Source of the DNA: Trichocoleus sp.
Lineage (GTDB): Bacteria > Cyanobacteriota > Cyanobacteriia > Elainellales > Elainellaceae
Length of the DNA: 64,000 nt
Direction: 5' to 3'
Assembly: GCA_036702865.1 (NCBI GenBank)
Contig: DATNQD010000027.1
Location: 310,001-374,000 of the forward strand
Program-made: the position numbers and the translations under genes
Notes under the pieces: model-generated
Seen by the model: only the letters and a program-made list of their open reading frames with translations
Databases searched by the model: none
Told to the model about the DNA's origin: nothing
Shown here: positions 17,284 to 26,443 of the stretch, piece by piece
Position numbering within the stretch: the stretch's first letter is position 1
Layout: every line of letters begins with the position of its first letter

Positions 17284-17655
17284 TAACGATTCTTATAAAT
17301 AGCGAGAAAACGGTGAGAAAAACTGCAGGATTGGAAAGAGCGATCGAGATCTAATCAATGGCTCTTATCCATGGTAGTGGAGGTTCTACTGGAACTTGCA
17401 TTGATCGATCGCGTCATGGCGAATACGCATCATACCTGGGCGTTTCAGTTTCTTAAGATCAACAGAGACAAAGCGTGCATCTCTCTGGAAGTTCCCTAGT
17501 TTGTCGCTATGTGACCAGTAGATGTGACGTAAGAGGTGGCAAACTCTGGGCGAATCATGTTAACTCTGAAGCTGAATCGTTATCAACTGCTATTCAACGG
17601 CAAAGTCTCAACCCCCTTCAACTCCCGATCATTTATCCGATCCTTAGTAACAGAT

Positions 17656-18597
17656 ATGGCATCAGTACGCGCAAACCAACCTCAACGTAATCGGCAGCGA
17701 TCGAGATGGCAGCAGGCAACAACTGCGATCGTTGGCACAATTACCATTGCTTTAAGTACCTGGGTTAGTCCAGCGCAGGCAGACCCCTTCCGCACCACTG
17801 GAAATCATCGAGTGGGCGACCAGACCGAAGCCGCATTTCGGGCACTCTTTGAGCAGGGAAACTACCAGGAAGCCGCGAATCTTCTCCGCAACGCCGAGAC
17901 AAACGAACCCTTGGCTTACGCCATGAAAGCGTCGCTTAACTACGTTGACCAGAACTGGAATGCGATGGCAGAAAACGCCCGTCTTACTAGAGAAACGGCG
18001 GAACGGCTTGTTCAGGTAGATCCACTTCGGGGCCATCTTTACATTGCCGCAGGTCTATTCCTGGAAGGGGCACATACCATCTCAACTCAAGGAACAGTCA
18101 GAGCAACCCCGGCTGTCCTGGGAAAGCTGCAGCAGGTATTTAATCAGCTCAAGGAAGCCGAAAAGATTGATCCAAACGACCCCGAACTGAATCTGCTGAA
18201 GGGCTATATGGATCTGATGCTGGCGGTGAACCTGCCGTTTGCCAATCCTCAACAAGCGATCGAGCGGCTTGAAACCCGTGCGGCTCCTACATATCTGGCA
18301 CAGCGAGGCATTGCAATTGCCTACCGTGACCTCGATAAACTGGATCAAGCTTTGACAGCGGTGAACACGGCACTTCAACAAACGCCTGCAAACCCGGAAT
18401 TGCTCTATTTGAAGGCGCAGATCCTTCGGAAGCAGAATAACGGACAGGAAAGCCTCCGCTTCTTCCGGCAGGCATTGGTCAAAAAAGAGCAGCTACCGCA
18501 AGCCATCGTTCGTCAAATCGCTTGGGAACAGTGCCGCACCTTTAATCAGGTGAATAACCGCAGCCGCGATTGTGAGAATGCTCGTGACCAGATTTGA
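17656..18597 (+). CDS. Secreted TPR-repeat protein
   Basis: A 313-aa protein from the ATG at 17656. Residues 1-42 read as a signal peptide: a basic N-region rich in Arg/Gln, a hydrophobic TTAIVGTITIALSTWV core and SPAQA before the cut. The mature part is helical, with TPR-like units visible (ALFEQGNYQEAANLLRNAE, AYRDLDKLDQALTAVNTALQQTPANPELLYLKAQILRKQ, ESLRFFRQALVKK). It is likely periplasmic or lumenal and a scaffold. The frame is open up to a GTG at 17536 and an ATG at 17557; I chose 17656 because it gives a normal signal peptide, although no strong Shine-Dalgarno precedes it. Confidence 0.75.
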   Translation: MASVRANQPQRNRQRSRWQQATTAIVGTITIALSTWVSPAQADPFRTTGNHRVGDQTEAAFRALFEQGNYQEAANLLRNAETNEPLAYAMKASLNYVDQNWNAMAENARLTRETAERLVQVDPLRGHLYIAAGLFLEGAHTISTQGTVRATPAVLGKLQQVFNQLKEAEKIDPNDPELNLLKGYMDLMLAVNLPFANPQQAIERLETRAAPTYLAQRGIAIAYRDLDKLDQALTAVNTALQQTPANPELLYLKAQILRKQNNGQESLRFFRQALVKKEQLPQAIVRQIAWEQCRTFNQVNNRSRDCENARDQI

Positions 18598-18775
18598 GGT
18601 AGGTGCTAGGAAGCAGGGAATAGGAAAGTAGGAGTGCAACATGCAGGGGTAAGACAGGGGTAAGAACCAGGCGGTTTTGTCATGTTTTGTTATGCCTTAA
18701 TTTGGACAAACAGACCTGCCGCAGCAAACGCAATGGCTCTTGCCCCAATCCCCAACTTTTCCCAACTTTTACAAA

Positions 18776-19432
18776 CTAAGGCGATGAATTCGGCAAGGGA
18801 GCCAGATTTGGTGATGGAGTCGTGATACCGCCTGTGGTTGGTGATGGAGTCGTGATACCGCTTGCGGGAAGTGGAATCACAGAGCCAGCCGGAATAAAGT
18901 TAGGCAGAAAATTACGAGGGCGATCGGTTGAAGAAATGCAAGACGTCATCGCCTCTGCTGTGGACAGCGTTATTCCTTTCTGAATTCCCACTACACAGTT
19001 TGAAAAGCGAGTTGGCAGCAAGCTCCGGCGGCAGTTGTCCAGTACATCAGTCAGTGCTGTTTGAGTGCTGCTGCTTCTGCTAATGTCCACAACGCAGGTA
19101 GCCATATCAGAAGGACGACGGACGCGCCGACAGCCATCCAGAGCATTCTCAGCCGAAATTGTGGTGTCACGGCTAATTTTGACGACACATTCGGACAACG
19201 TTTTGGGATAGAGTGCGGCAGAACAGGCTGCGGCAATATCGGCAGGAGTCAATCCAGCATTCGACAGGGAGGCAGCACAGGTTTGATAGTCCCGCTGTGT
19301 ATCTCCAATCGAAATATTGGGATATTCGCCGGAAGCAGCTGTTGCCGGAAGAGACGCTGCTAACAGCCCAGATAGAGCGAGCGGGGCAGCAGCCAGACGT
19401 AAAAGAGACGATCGCAGAGTGAGATGACGCAT
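18776..19432 (-). CDS. Secreted Cys-repeat protein with Pro/Thr-rich tail
   Basis: 218 aa. A signal peptide (residues 1-33, RLAAAPLALSGLLAASLPATA) leads to four consecutive units, each opened and closed by a Cys about 20-24 residues apart: CAASLSNAGLT...AAC, CVVKISRDTTI...DGC, CVVDISRSSST...DNC and CVVGIQKGITL...TSC. Such pairing suggests one disulfide per helical repeat. The tail is Pro/Thr/Ser-rich and contains a recent 10-residue tandem duplication. Probably extracytoplasmic. I do not know a named family. It is convergent with the TPR gene and divergent from petC. Confidence 0.72.
   Translation of the reverse strand: MRHLTLRSSLLRLAAAPLALSGLLAASLPATAASGEYPNISIGDTQRDYQTCAASLSNAGLTPADIAAACSAALYPKTLSECVVKISRDTTISAENALDGCRRVRRPSDMATCVVDISRSSSTQTALTDVLDNCRRSLLPTRFSNCVVGIQKGITLSTAEAMTSCISSTDRPRNFLPNFIPAGSVIPLPASGITTPSPTTGGITTPSPNLAPLPNSSP
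18808..18867. repeat. Two 30-bp tandem direct repeats inside a coding tail
   Basis: A 30-bp unit occurs twice in tandem, with the first 24 bases (TTGGTGATGGAGTCGTGATA plus CCGC) identical and only small differences at the end. It is in frame with the minus-strand Cys-repeat protein and encodes a repeated SGITTPSPTT/N-type decapeptide. Slippage duplication is the simplest explanation. Confidence 0.85.
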
Positions 19433-19802
19433 GTTAACTCGTTGGCATCAAGACATCAGGCAAGGCTATTGTACTGAATTCGGCTCGACTTCGTGAATTT
19501 TGCACAATTCTTTTTAGGTGACTGGATAAATTCGATCGCCCCACATCGCAATTCTTATCGTTAAGCAAAGGAAGGTTAAGCTGTAGAATACCTAAAAGAA
19601 CTGTAAACGTGCTGCCGTCGATCGGCTTACTGTCAGCAGTAGCGGTATTTTCTTTCCCCTGGTTACTGTCCTTGATTTTTCATTTCTGTGCCGTTTGGCT
19701 TAAAAAGCAGACATAAAAAGACACAGGGGTACGGGCGGAACTGCTGATGACGTTTAAATCCCCCTGACCGAAACCTACGATACCATCAACACGATCGAAG
19801 TC
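19433..19802 (+). promoter_or_regulatory. Intergenic region carrying the petCA promoter and leader
   Basis: 370 nt between divergent genes with no ORF. A TAGAAT -10-like hexamer at 19584-19589 lies 17 nt after TTAAGC at 19561-19566, a weak but correctly spaced promoter candidate that would give a petC leader of about 200 nt. No terminator or RNA gene is evident. Confidence 0.35.
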
Positions 19803-20345
19803 ATGGCTCAAATCTCTGGAACCCCTGATGTCCCCGATATGGGACGTCGTCAATTCATGAACCTGCTGACCTTCGGCACTGTAACCGGAACAGCTTTAGG
19901 CGCACTGTACCCTGTCATTAAGTACTTTATCCCTGCTTCTACAGGTGGTGGCGGCGGCGGTGTCACTGCGAAGGATGCGCTGGGTAACGATGTTGTAGCA
20001 AGTGAATTTCTGGCAAGCCATAAACCGGGTGAGCGAGCACTGGCACAAGGTCTGAAAGGTGACCCCACCTATATCGTGGTTGAGAACGAAGATGCGATCG
20101 CTAACTATGGCATCAGCGCCGTTTGCACCCACTTGGGCTGCGTTGTGCCCTGGAACGCCAGCGAAAACAAATTTATCTGCCCCTGCCACGGTTCTCAGTA
20201 CAACAACGAAGGGAAAGTAGTGCGAGGGCCTGCACCTCTGTCTTTAGCTCTGGCTCACGCCAATGTGAATGACAGCGATAGGGTTGTTCTCTCTCCCTGG
20301 ACGGAAACTGACTTCCGCACGGGTGAAGCTCCCTGGTGGTCGTAA
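19803..20345 (+). CDS. petC: Cytochrome b6f complex Rieske iron-sulfur subunit
   Basis: Carries electrons from plastoquinol to cytochrome f on the lumenal side of the b6f complex. The 2Fe-2S ligands are C108 and H110 in CTHLGC and C126 and H129 in CPCHGSQY, with the disulfide pair C113/C128. The N-terminus has GRRQFMNLL followed by one membrane helix (about residues 21-44), the Tat-type anchor of Rieske proteins, and a Gly-rich hinge (GGGGGG). 180 aa is the normal length. It is followed by petA after 52 nt in the conserved cyanobacterial petCA operon. Confidence 0.98.
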   Translation: MAQISGTPDVPDMGRRQFMNLLTFGTVTGTALGALYPVIKYFIPASTGGGGGGVTAKDALGNDVVASEFLASHKPGERALAQGLKGDPTYIVVENEDAIANYGISAVCTHLGCVVPWNASENKFICPCHGSQYNNEGKVVRGPAPLSLALAHANVNDSDRVVLSPWTETDFRTGEAPWWS

Positions 20346-20397
20346 GTTCGTCATTTAATTCTCGTCCGCATTCTTTGATAGTGAACATTCGTTACTC

Positions 20398-21384
20398 ATG
20401 AAATTAGCTCTCTGGTCAATGCGATTTTCCCAGGGTAAAGCCATGATGAAAGGTGCTCTGGCTCTCCTGGCAACGCTCACGCTCTTCTTCGCCAGTGATG
20501 TGGTGATGCCCCGTGCTGCTGCTGCTTATCCTTTCTGGGCACAGCAAAACTATGAAACCCCCCGTGAAGCAACGGGACGCATCGTTTGTGCAAACTGTCA
20601 CTTGGCAGCCAAGCCGGTTGAAATTGAAGTTCCGCAAGCTGTTCTGCCAGATACAGTTTTCAAAGCAGTCGTCAAAATTCCCTACGACACGAATGTGCAG
20701 CAGGTGATTGCGAATGGTGAGAAAGGTGGGCTGAACGTCGGTGCAGTGTTAATGCTGCCTGACGGCTTCAAGATTGCGCCGGAAGACCGGATTCCCGAAG
20801 AAATGAAGGAAGAAGTGGGACCGAGCTATCTGTTCCAGCCTTACAGCGAAACGCAAAATAACGTTGTGCTGGTTGGGCCGCTGCCCGGTGATCAATATCA
20901 AGAAATCGTTTTTCCAGTGCTGTCGCCCGATCCAAACCAGGATAAGTCGGTTCACTTTGGTAAATACCAGCTTCATTTGGGTGGCAACCGGGGACGTGGA
21001 CAGGTTTATCCGACTGGTGAAAAGAGCAACAACAATATCTTCAATGCTTCTGTTGCTGGGACGATCGCGCAAATCACGAAAACCGACGATGGCGGCTACA
21101 CCGTAGCAATCCAGGCTGAAGACGGCAATACTGTGACTGAAACTGTTCCTCCTGGCCCACAAGTTATCGTTTCTGAAGGCGATACAGTTGTCGCAGGTGC
21201 AGCTTTGACCAGCAACCCGAATGTTGGGGGCTTTGGACAGAAAGACACTGAAATCGTGTTGCAGAACCCAAATCGCATCAAGGGTTTGATGGCATTCCTG
21301 GCAGCTGTTACCCTGTCTCAGATTATGCTGGTGCTGAAGAAGAAACAGGTTGAGCGCGTTCAGGCAGCAGAGATGAACTTCTAA
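20398..21384 (+). CDS. petA: Apocytochrome f
   Basis: The c-type cytochrome of the b6f complex that passes electrons to plastocyanin or cytochrome c6. A signal peptide ends at RAAAA, and the mature protein begins at Tyr44 ([25 protein letters not shown]), whose amino group is the axial haem ligand. The haem-binding CANCH is at 64-68. The small domain and C-terminal anchor ([27 protein letters not shown]) are intact. 328 aa. Internal ATGs at residues 8 and 16-17 are alternative starts within the signal peptide. It forms the petCA operon and ends at a hairpin terminator. Confidence 0.98.
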   Translation: MKLALWSMRFSQGKAMMKGALALLATLTLFFASDVVMPRAAAAYPFWAQQNYETPREATGRIVCANCHLAAKPVEIEVPQAVLPDTVFKAVVKIPYDTNVQQVIANGEKGGLNVGAVLMLPDGFKIAPEDRIPEEMKEEVGPSYLFQPYSETQNNVVLVGPLPGDQYQEIVFPVLSPDPNQDKSVHFGKYQLHLGGNRGRGQVYPTGEKSNNNIFNASVAGTIAQITKTDDGGYTVAIQAEDGNTVTETVPPGPQVIVSEGDTVVAGAALTSNPNVGGFGQKDTEIVLQNPNRIKGLMAFLAAVTLSQIMLVLKKKQVERVQAAEMNF

Positions 21385-21422
21385 ACTCAATTGTTCCTCG
21401 ATCGATAAAACAATAAAACTCA

Positions 21423-21452
21423 GGTGCTCCCTCAACGGAGTGCCTTTTTTTT
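21423..21452 (+). terminator. Intrinsic terminator of petCA
   Basis: GGTGCTCC, loop CTCAAC, GGAGTGCC (two G-T wobbles) and then eight T residues, 38 nt after the petA stop. Confidence 0.82.
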
Positions 21453-21608
21453 GTGGCGTCTTCCGCTTCCACCTCTCCTCCCTCTATGCGAATTTTCGCT
21501 TCAGAATGGGCATATTAAAGCCACAGGTGCATTGCCGCATCCAGAATATCGAACTCAGGAAAACCCGTGGCTGCATTCCCCGGCATCCTGTGCGGGAGTA
21601 AAAATTGA

Positions 21609-22670
21609 ATGGCAAACGAGGAACATCTGATCCTACTCAGAAAGGGGGTGGCGGTCTGGAATGACTGGCGGCAGCACGATGACGGCACCAACCCTAATCT
21701 AAGCTATGCAGTTTTAGCTGAAATGAATTTGCGTGAAATTTGCTTGAGTAATGCCGACTTACAGGAAGTTGCCTTCAATGCCGCTGACTTTTGTATGGCA
21801 AACCTCAGCAAAGCCAACCTAAGACGTGCCAATTTGCAAGAAGCGATTCTCTACACGGCAAACCTGGAAGCCGCCGACCTGCGCGAAGCAAATTTAGTGG
21901 GGGCAGATCTGCGTGAAGCGAATTTGCAAGGGGCTGACTTGCAAAAAACAATCCTGAACGCGGCTTCGCTAAGTATGGCAAATCTTCAGCGAGCCAATCT
22001 ACGGGAGGCTAATCTGCGTGAAGCAAACTTAAGCCATGCCAATCTGAGTCACTCCGATTGTTGTTTAGTCAATTTTCGCAATGCCAACCTGAGCCACGTT
22101 GACTTCACAGCAAGCAAGCTTTATACAGCAAACTTCAGCCAGGCGATGCTTTATGGCGCGAATTTGAGTTTCGCAGATCTGCGGGAAGTCACTTTCAGTC
22201 AGGCGAATCTGCGTGAGGCAGAACTACGGGAAGCAAACCTGAGTATGTCAGTTTTTTGTCTCGCGAATTTAATCGGAGCTACCCTTTATAAAGCAATTCT
22301 GACCCGATCGAACTTCAGCATGGCAAATCTCTGCATGGCAAACTTCAGTCATGCGGATCTGAGTCGATCGGTGCTGATTGGGGCAAATTTGATTGGCGCA
22401 AACCTTTACAAAGCCAACCTGAACGCCGCTATTCTTAGCGAAGCCGATCTGCGCGAAACGACCCTGCGCGAAACTGACCTGGCAGAAGCGAATCTTTCAA
22501 AAGCAAACCTGCAAATGGCAAATTTAGCAGGGGCAAACCTCAGCGGTGCAGATTTGACCGGAGCAAATTTAACACAAGCAGATTTGCGGCAAGCCAATCT
22601 CTGGGGTGCAAACCTGGAAGGAGCTTGTTTGGATGGAGCCGCTCTGCCAGAGGGCATGATTTACGATTAG
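21609..22670 (+). CDS. Pentapeptide-repeat protein
   Basis: A 353-aa protein that is almost entirely A(D/N)LxX pentapeptide repeats from about residue 45 to the C-terminus, folding as a right-handed quadrilateral beta helix. The first 40 residues (LILLRKGVAVWNDWRQHDDGTNPNLSYAVLAEMNL) form a short helical cap common in cyanobacterial members. No signal peptide, kinase or other catalytic domain is present. A GGGAG lies about 12 nt before the ATG. Function is not inferable: some relatives mimic DNA against gyrase, most are uncharacterised. It is convergent with tldD. Confidence 0.93.
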   Translation: MANEEHLILLRKGVAVWNDWRQHDDGTNPNLSYAVLAEMNLREICLSNADLQEVAFNAADFCMANLSKANLRRANLQEAILYTANLEAADLREANLVGADLREANLQGADLQKTILNAASLSMANLQRANLREANLREANLSHANLSHSDCCLVNFRNANLSHVDFTASKLYTANFSQAMLYGANLSFADLREVTFSQANLREAELREANLSMSVFCLANLIGATLYKAILTRSNFSMANLCMANFSHADLSRSVLIGANLIGANLYKANLNAAILSEADLRETTLRETDLAEANLSKANLQMANLAGANLSGADLTGANLTQADLRQANLWGANLEGACLDGAALPEGMIYD

Positions 22671-22690
22671 CAGCTGATTTTGATTATTTG

Positions 22691-24088
22691 CTATTCTGCC
22701 GCTTCGCCGCCCACGACCACATTCCGAATCCGCAAACTGGGACCACCACAGCCCACCGGAAGCCCGCTTTGCCCCCCTTTACCACAGCCTCCCGACTCAT
22801 CCCAATAGAAGTCATCCCCGATCCCTTCAATATCCGTCAGCGTCGTGAAGACATTGCCAGAGAGATTGACATCGCGCACAGGTTCGGCAAGTTTGCCATC
22901 GCGAATCATCCAGGCTTCCCCAGCAGCAAAGGTAAACATCTCACCATTAGTCATGCCACCGAGCCAGTTTTTGGCATAAACCCCTTCCTTGATGCCCTCA
23001 AATAGCCGATCGACAGGTGTATTGCCGCGTTCGATCCAGGTGTTGGTCATACGGACGATCGGTGGAAAATGGTAGTTGAGGCAGCGAGCATTACCAGTCG
23101 GAGTTTCGCCCAATTTGCCTGCGGTTTCGCGCGAGTGCAGCCGTCCGACGAGAACTCCATCTTTGATCAGCTGAGTTGTGGTTGCCGGAACCCCTTCATC
23201 ATCATAGAAATAACTGCCTCGATGCCCTGCTGATGCGGCTCCATCAAAAATCTGAAGCTCCTTGGGACCAAACCGCCGACCGATCGTCATCACTTCCAGC
23301 AAATCCGGATTCTCGTACGCCATATCTGCCTCTGAGAGATGCCCGAATGCTTCATGCACAAACAAACCTGACAGAATAGGGTCGATGACGACTGTGTAAG
23401 TATTGCCTTTAACGGGAGGCAGTGCTAGCGCATCAACTGCCCTTTGGGCGGCACTCCTGACCTGATCATCAAGATTGCTCAAATCCTCATATGCCCGCCG
23501 GGAACCAGTCGTTTCGCGTCCAGTTTGTACGGTTTCTCCGTTTCGAGCCGTTGCGGCAAAGCGCATCTCCAGGTCAATCCAGCTTTGCTCAATCATCGAA
23601 CCATCTGAGGTTGCCAGAATAATTCGCTGAGCGCTGTCGCCATAACGAACTGAGGTGGTGGCAATCCGATCGTCCATGGTTCGCAGAATCTCTGCGTAGT
23701 GGTTGCACAGGTCTTTCTTCTGGGACAAAGCAATGTGTCGAGGATCGGTTCCTGTCAGGGGTAGCTGCCGACTGTCCTGGATTGGCGCGATCGGAGCCAG
23801 TAATGTTTCTTCATCGCCCACTAGCCGAGCCGCAGCAATGGCTTCCTCAATCCGCTGCTTTAAACTAGAGAGCCGATTGAAGCTGGCAAATCCCCAGCCG
23901 CCCTTATAGCAAGCCCGAACTTGCCCACCGATCGAAATACCTTCGCTGAGCGTTTCAATTTTGTTGCCGCGAAGCAAAATGTCTGTACCTTCTGCTTCTT
24001 CCAGCCGAACTGCCAGGTAGTCAACCTGCGATCGATACTTAGCAATCAGGTCAGCAAGCAGATTTTTCGCGTCAGCCAGTTGAGTCAT
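22691..24088 (-). CDS. tldD: TldD/PmbA family metalloprotease
   Basis: 465 aa. The zinc-type HExxxH motif is present as HEAFGHLSEAD in the middle of the protein, with the conserved TNTWIERG segment and a C-terminal GGCGKGGQSGLPVGCGGPSLRIRNVVVGG. The family acts as a TldD-TldE heterodimer that degrades unfolded peptides and matures some RiPPs. The partner pmbA/tldE is not adjacent. The frame opens at a TTG (24097), but the ATG at 24088 (MTQLADAKNLL) fits the family start. It is convergent with the pentapeptide-repeat gene, 20 nt apart. Confidence 0.92.
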   Translation of the reverse strand: MTQLADAKNLLADLIAKYRSQVDYLAVRLEEAEGTDILLRGNKIETLSEGISIGGQVRACYKGGWGFASFNRLSSLKQRIEEAIAAARLVGDEETLLAPIAPIQDSRQLPLTGTDPRHIALSQKKDLCNHYAEILRTMDDRIATTSVRYGDSAQRIILATSDGSMIEQSWIDLEMRFAATARNGETVQTGRETTGSRRAYEDLSNLDDQVRSAAQRAVDALALPPVKGNTYTVVIDPILSGLFVHEAFGHLSEADMAYENPDLLEVMTIGRRFGPKELQIFDGAASAGHRGSYFYDDEGVPATTTQLIKDGVLVGRLHSRETAGKLGETPTGNARCLNYHFPPIVRMTNTWIERGNTPVDRLFEGIKEGVYAKNWLGGMTNGEMFTFAAGEAWMIRDGKLAEPVRDVNLSGNVFTTLTDIEGIGDDFYWDESGGCGKGGQSGLPVGCGGPSLRIRNVVVGGEAAE

Positions 24089-24154
24089 AACGAGCAACCG
24101 AGTGGGACTGTTTCTATTGTGCAGCAGAGACAGACCGACCGGACGAAAAGTTTC

Positions 24155-24463
24155 TTACCAACTCTCTTCTTCGGTGTCGTGCCAGATTTCTAGATCCAAA
24201 TCGTTCAAATAAATCAGGGCGCTCTGAACGTGAGAGGTCGTTCCTTGGAGATCCAGATCAAACCAACCATCTTCACGGGCATTGGCGCTGAGCAGAGCAG
24301 CTGCGATATTTACCGTTAATCCATACTGCGAAATCAGATTCGAGATGATGGGTTCCTGCTGGTAGCGTTTGGGAATGCGGAGACGGATTCGCACCTGCGT
24401 TTTGCGATCGCCGTTTTCAGAAGCCAGGGCAGAGGTTGTTTGGAGGGATGTGAGGTGGGTCAT
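24155..24463 (-). CDS. NIL domain-containing protein
   Basis: A 102-aa protein whose residues 22-98 match the NIL domain: KTQVRIRLRIPKRYQQEPIISNLISQYGLTVNIAAALLSANAREDGWFDLDL then QSALIYLNDLDLEIW. NIL is a ferredoxin-like fold found at the C-terminus of methionine ABC ATPases, where it binds methionine, and as a free protein in cyanobacteria. No metN-type transporter is adjacent. It lies upstream of tldD on the same strand with a 66-nt gap, so the two may share a transcript. Confidence 0.85.
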   Translation of the reverse strand: MTHLTSLQTTSALASENGDRKTQVRIRLRIPKRYQQEPIISNLISQYGLTVNIAAALLSANAREDGWFDLDLQGTTSHVQSALIYLNDLDLEIWHDTEEESW

Positions 24464-24702
24464 GGTAGTAGGGGTTAGAAATCAATAAGTGAGTCGAATC
24501 CTGGATAATCTTGGGGAACACGGGTTAAACTACGATAAGCCGAGCGGTTTACCGTAATTTAATTTTAAGCTTAACTGAATCAATTGAGAAAGTACAGCGT
24601 CTTGAGCAACAGAGCAGGCTTGAAAGAGTTGGTAGAGTTGGAGTGAGCAACAAACTGGGTTGCAGCCAAGACTTAGGAATTAAGGGATTGGGAGGGAGAG
24701 GG

Positions 24703-25293
24703 ATGAGCGGCAGAAAAGGGTTTGTTTCGGGGACAATCGGCGCTGTTTGGCTCCTGCTGATGAGTGGGTGGATTTGTCAGCAGGCGATCGGAGTCGATGA
24801 AGAAACACTGCTGCTTTTAACCGATCCGCTAGAAATTCAATTGCTCAACTCTCCGGAAGGTCGGGCTCAAGCCTTAAACAGCGGCGCTGTGACACCAGAC
24901 ACCATTTCTCAAACGAATCTATCCGTTCCTAGCCTTTGGTGGGCAAAAGAGCGATTTGGCAACAATTTGCTGGAATACTGGTTTGCTTTTGCTGGCACTG
25001 ATAGAACACCGCCTCGCGTCGATCTGCTGGTTAACCAACAAGTCTGGAACGACTATGACTATATTCAGCGATATGCCTTTATTAATGATTTTGGGAAGGT
25101 TTCAGAAGATTTTGGCTACAGCACTCGCATCTTCAACTGGCGCGGCGAACTTTTAGGGGCTTATATTTGTACGAGCGATCGAGCAACTGCCACAGCAACA
25201 AACCTTGATTTGCCTCCATTAAGCTGTCAGATTTTCCTCTCACCCTCACCTCCAAATGCCTTTACAGCCTCACCGCTGCCTGGCGTACGGTAG
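24703..25293 (+). CDS. Putative exported protein of unknown function
   Basis: 196 aa from the ATG at 24703, which follows a purine-rich GGGAGGGAGAGGG. The N-terminus (GRKGFVSGTIGAVWLLLMSGWICQQAIG) is a signal peptide or membrane anchor. The remainder is a soluble domain with WWAKERFGNNLLEYWFAF, VDLLVNQQVWNDYDYIQRYAFINDFG and YSTRIFNWRGELLGAYIC, which resembles hypothetical cyanobacterial proteins. Its last 32 nt overlap the end of the convergent solute-binding gene. No function is proposed. Confidence 0.65.
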   Translation: MSGRKGFVSGTIGAVWLLLMSGWICQQAIGVDEETLLLLTDPLEIQLLNSPEGRAQALNSGAVTPDTISQTNLSVPSLWWAKERFGNNLLEYWFAFAGTDRTPPRVDLLVNQQVWNDYDYIQRYAFINDFGKVSEDFGYSTRIFNWRGELLGAYICTSDRATATATNLDLPPLSCQIFLSPSPPNAFTASPLPGVR

Positions 25294-26443
25294 CCCACAT
25301 CTGCTGGTATTGCTGGGTTGTTTGCTCAGAGAGCGGCAATAAAAACTCACTGCGTTGCAAAACTGCCTCTGGCGGTAGAACCGGATTTTGGCGCAGCGCC
25401 TCTGGTAGTTGAGATCGATCGCTGCCCATCAAGATTGGAGAAGCTGCCAGGCTGAGGAGCGAAAGCTGAGTCGCAATTTGAGGTTGCCAGTAGAAGTTGA
25501 TCCACTGATTTTGGAGCTGACGGCGATCGGCATTGTCGGATTCAGGTGCTTTGACCGGACGCACCCACAAATCTGCTGTTAAAATCGTGCCGCTGCTGGG
25601 TACAACTGCCGCAATCCGTCGATCACGCTTAACAATTGGCAAAATTTCAGTAGACCAGCCCACTGCTGCCCAGGTATCGTTGAGCAAGAGAGGCTGCAGG
25701 TAATCCTGAGAGCCATAAAACTTGACCTGTTGCTGAAGTGCCTCCAGTTCAGATGTGAGGTTAGAGACTTCACTGAGGTTTGCCAGATTGACCGATCGTC
25801 CCAGTTTCTTGAGCGTCAGTCCAATTACAGCGCGGGGGGTGTCTGGGAGGGAAATGTATCGCTGCAGCTCCGATCGCCACAGGTCTTTCCAGTCTTGCGG
25901 AGTCCAGCCGAGCTTCTGGAAGGCATCCCGTCGATAGGCAATCATCAGCGTGCCCCAGCGGTAAGGAGCCGCCCAAGTTTCACCATTTGCGTCCGGTTTG
26001 CCCTGGCGATCGCGCTTTACCAGCGTTTGCCACTGAGCAGGCAGCTTTTCCCAGGCTGATGTTTCGCTTGTCTGGAAAGGCTGCACTAACCCTTGCTGGA
26101 TTGCCGGAGCCAGCCAATAGTCGCCTAAGGTAATTAAATCCGCGACAGGAGTTGGCTTGCTGCCCACAAAGGGAAGAGGTAAGCCTGATGCGGGTTTCGT
26201 TCCATCATTGGGCTGAGGATTCCAGGTTTGCAAAAGCTGAAACAGATCTGCCAGTTGTTCACCAGGTAGTAGAGCCAGTTCCTTGCCCTTAGCAACTCTG
26301 CGCTGAAACTCTTTTAACAGTTCTGGTGGAATAGAGTCTTCCAGTAATCTGACGCGCAAATCGGGGTTGCTCTGTCCGCAGCCGACTAAGGCGTAGCTGA
26401 GTGCCAGGGTTCCAGCCCCTGTAAGAAACGATCGACGGTTCAT
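25262..26443 (-). CDS. Extracellular solute-binding lipoprotein with Tat-like signal
   Basis: 393 aa. The N-terminus MNRRSFLTGAGTLALSYALVGCG combines a twin-arginine motif (RRSFL) with a lipobox (LVGC), so it is a likely Tat-exported lipoprotein. The rest looks like a periplasmic binding protein of the spermidine/iron type (LITLGDYWLAPAIQQGLVQPF, AAPYRWGTLMIAYRRDAF, DTWAAVGWSTEILPIV). No permease or ATPase is adjacent, so it is an orphan binding protein. Its start codon overlaps the stop of the upstream CpcS-like gene (ATGA), indicating translational coupling. Ligand unknown. Confidence 0.83.
   Translation of the reverse strand: MNRRSFLTGAGTLALSYALVGCGQSNPDLRVRLLEDSIPPELLKEFQRRVAKGKELALLPGEQLADLFQLLQTWNPQPNDGTKPASGLPLPFVGSKPTPVADLITLGDYWLAPAIQQGLVQPFQTSETSAWEKLPAQWQTLVKRDRQGKPDANGETWAAPYRWGTLMIAYRRDAFQKLGWTPQDWKDLWRSELQRYISLPDTPRAVIGLTLKKLGRSVNLANLSEVSNLTSELEALQQQVKFYGSQDYLQPLLLNDTWAAVGWSTEILPIVKRDRRIAAVVPSSGTILTADLWVRPVKAPESDNADRRQLQNQWINFYWQPQIATQLSLLSLAASPILMGSDRSQLPEALRQNPVLPPEAVLQRSEFLLPLSEQTTQQYQQMWATVRQAAVRL

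Noticed and set aside
18808-18867. Tandem 30-bp repeats as a possible CRISPR
   Set aside because: Only two units, no spacers, and they are in frame with a coding tail.
20749-21435. 228-codon minus-strand ORF over petA
   Set aside because: petA is certain on the plus strand and the antisense ORF is a shadow.
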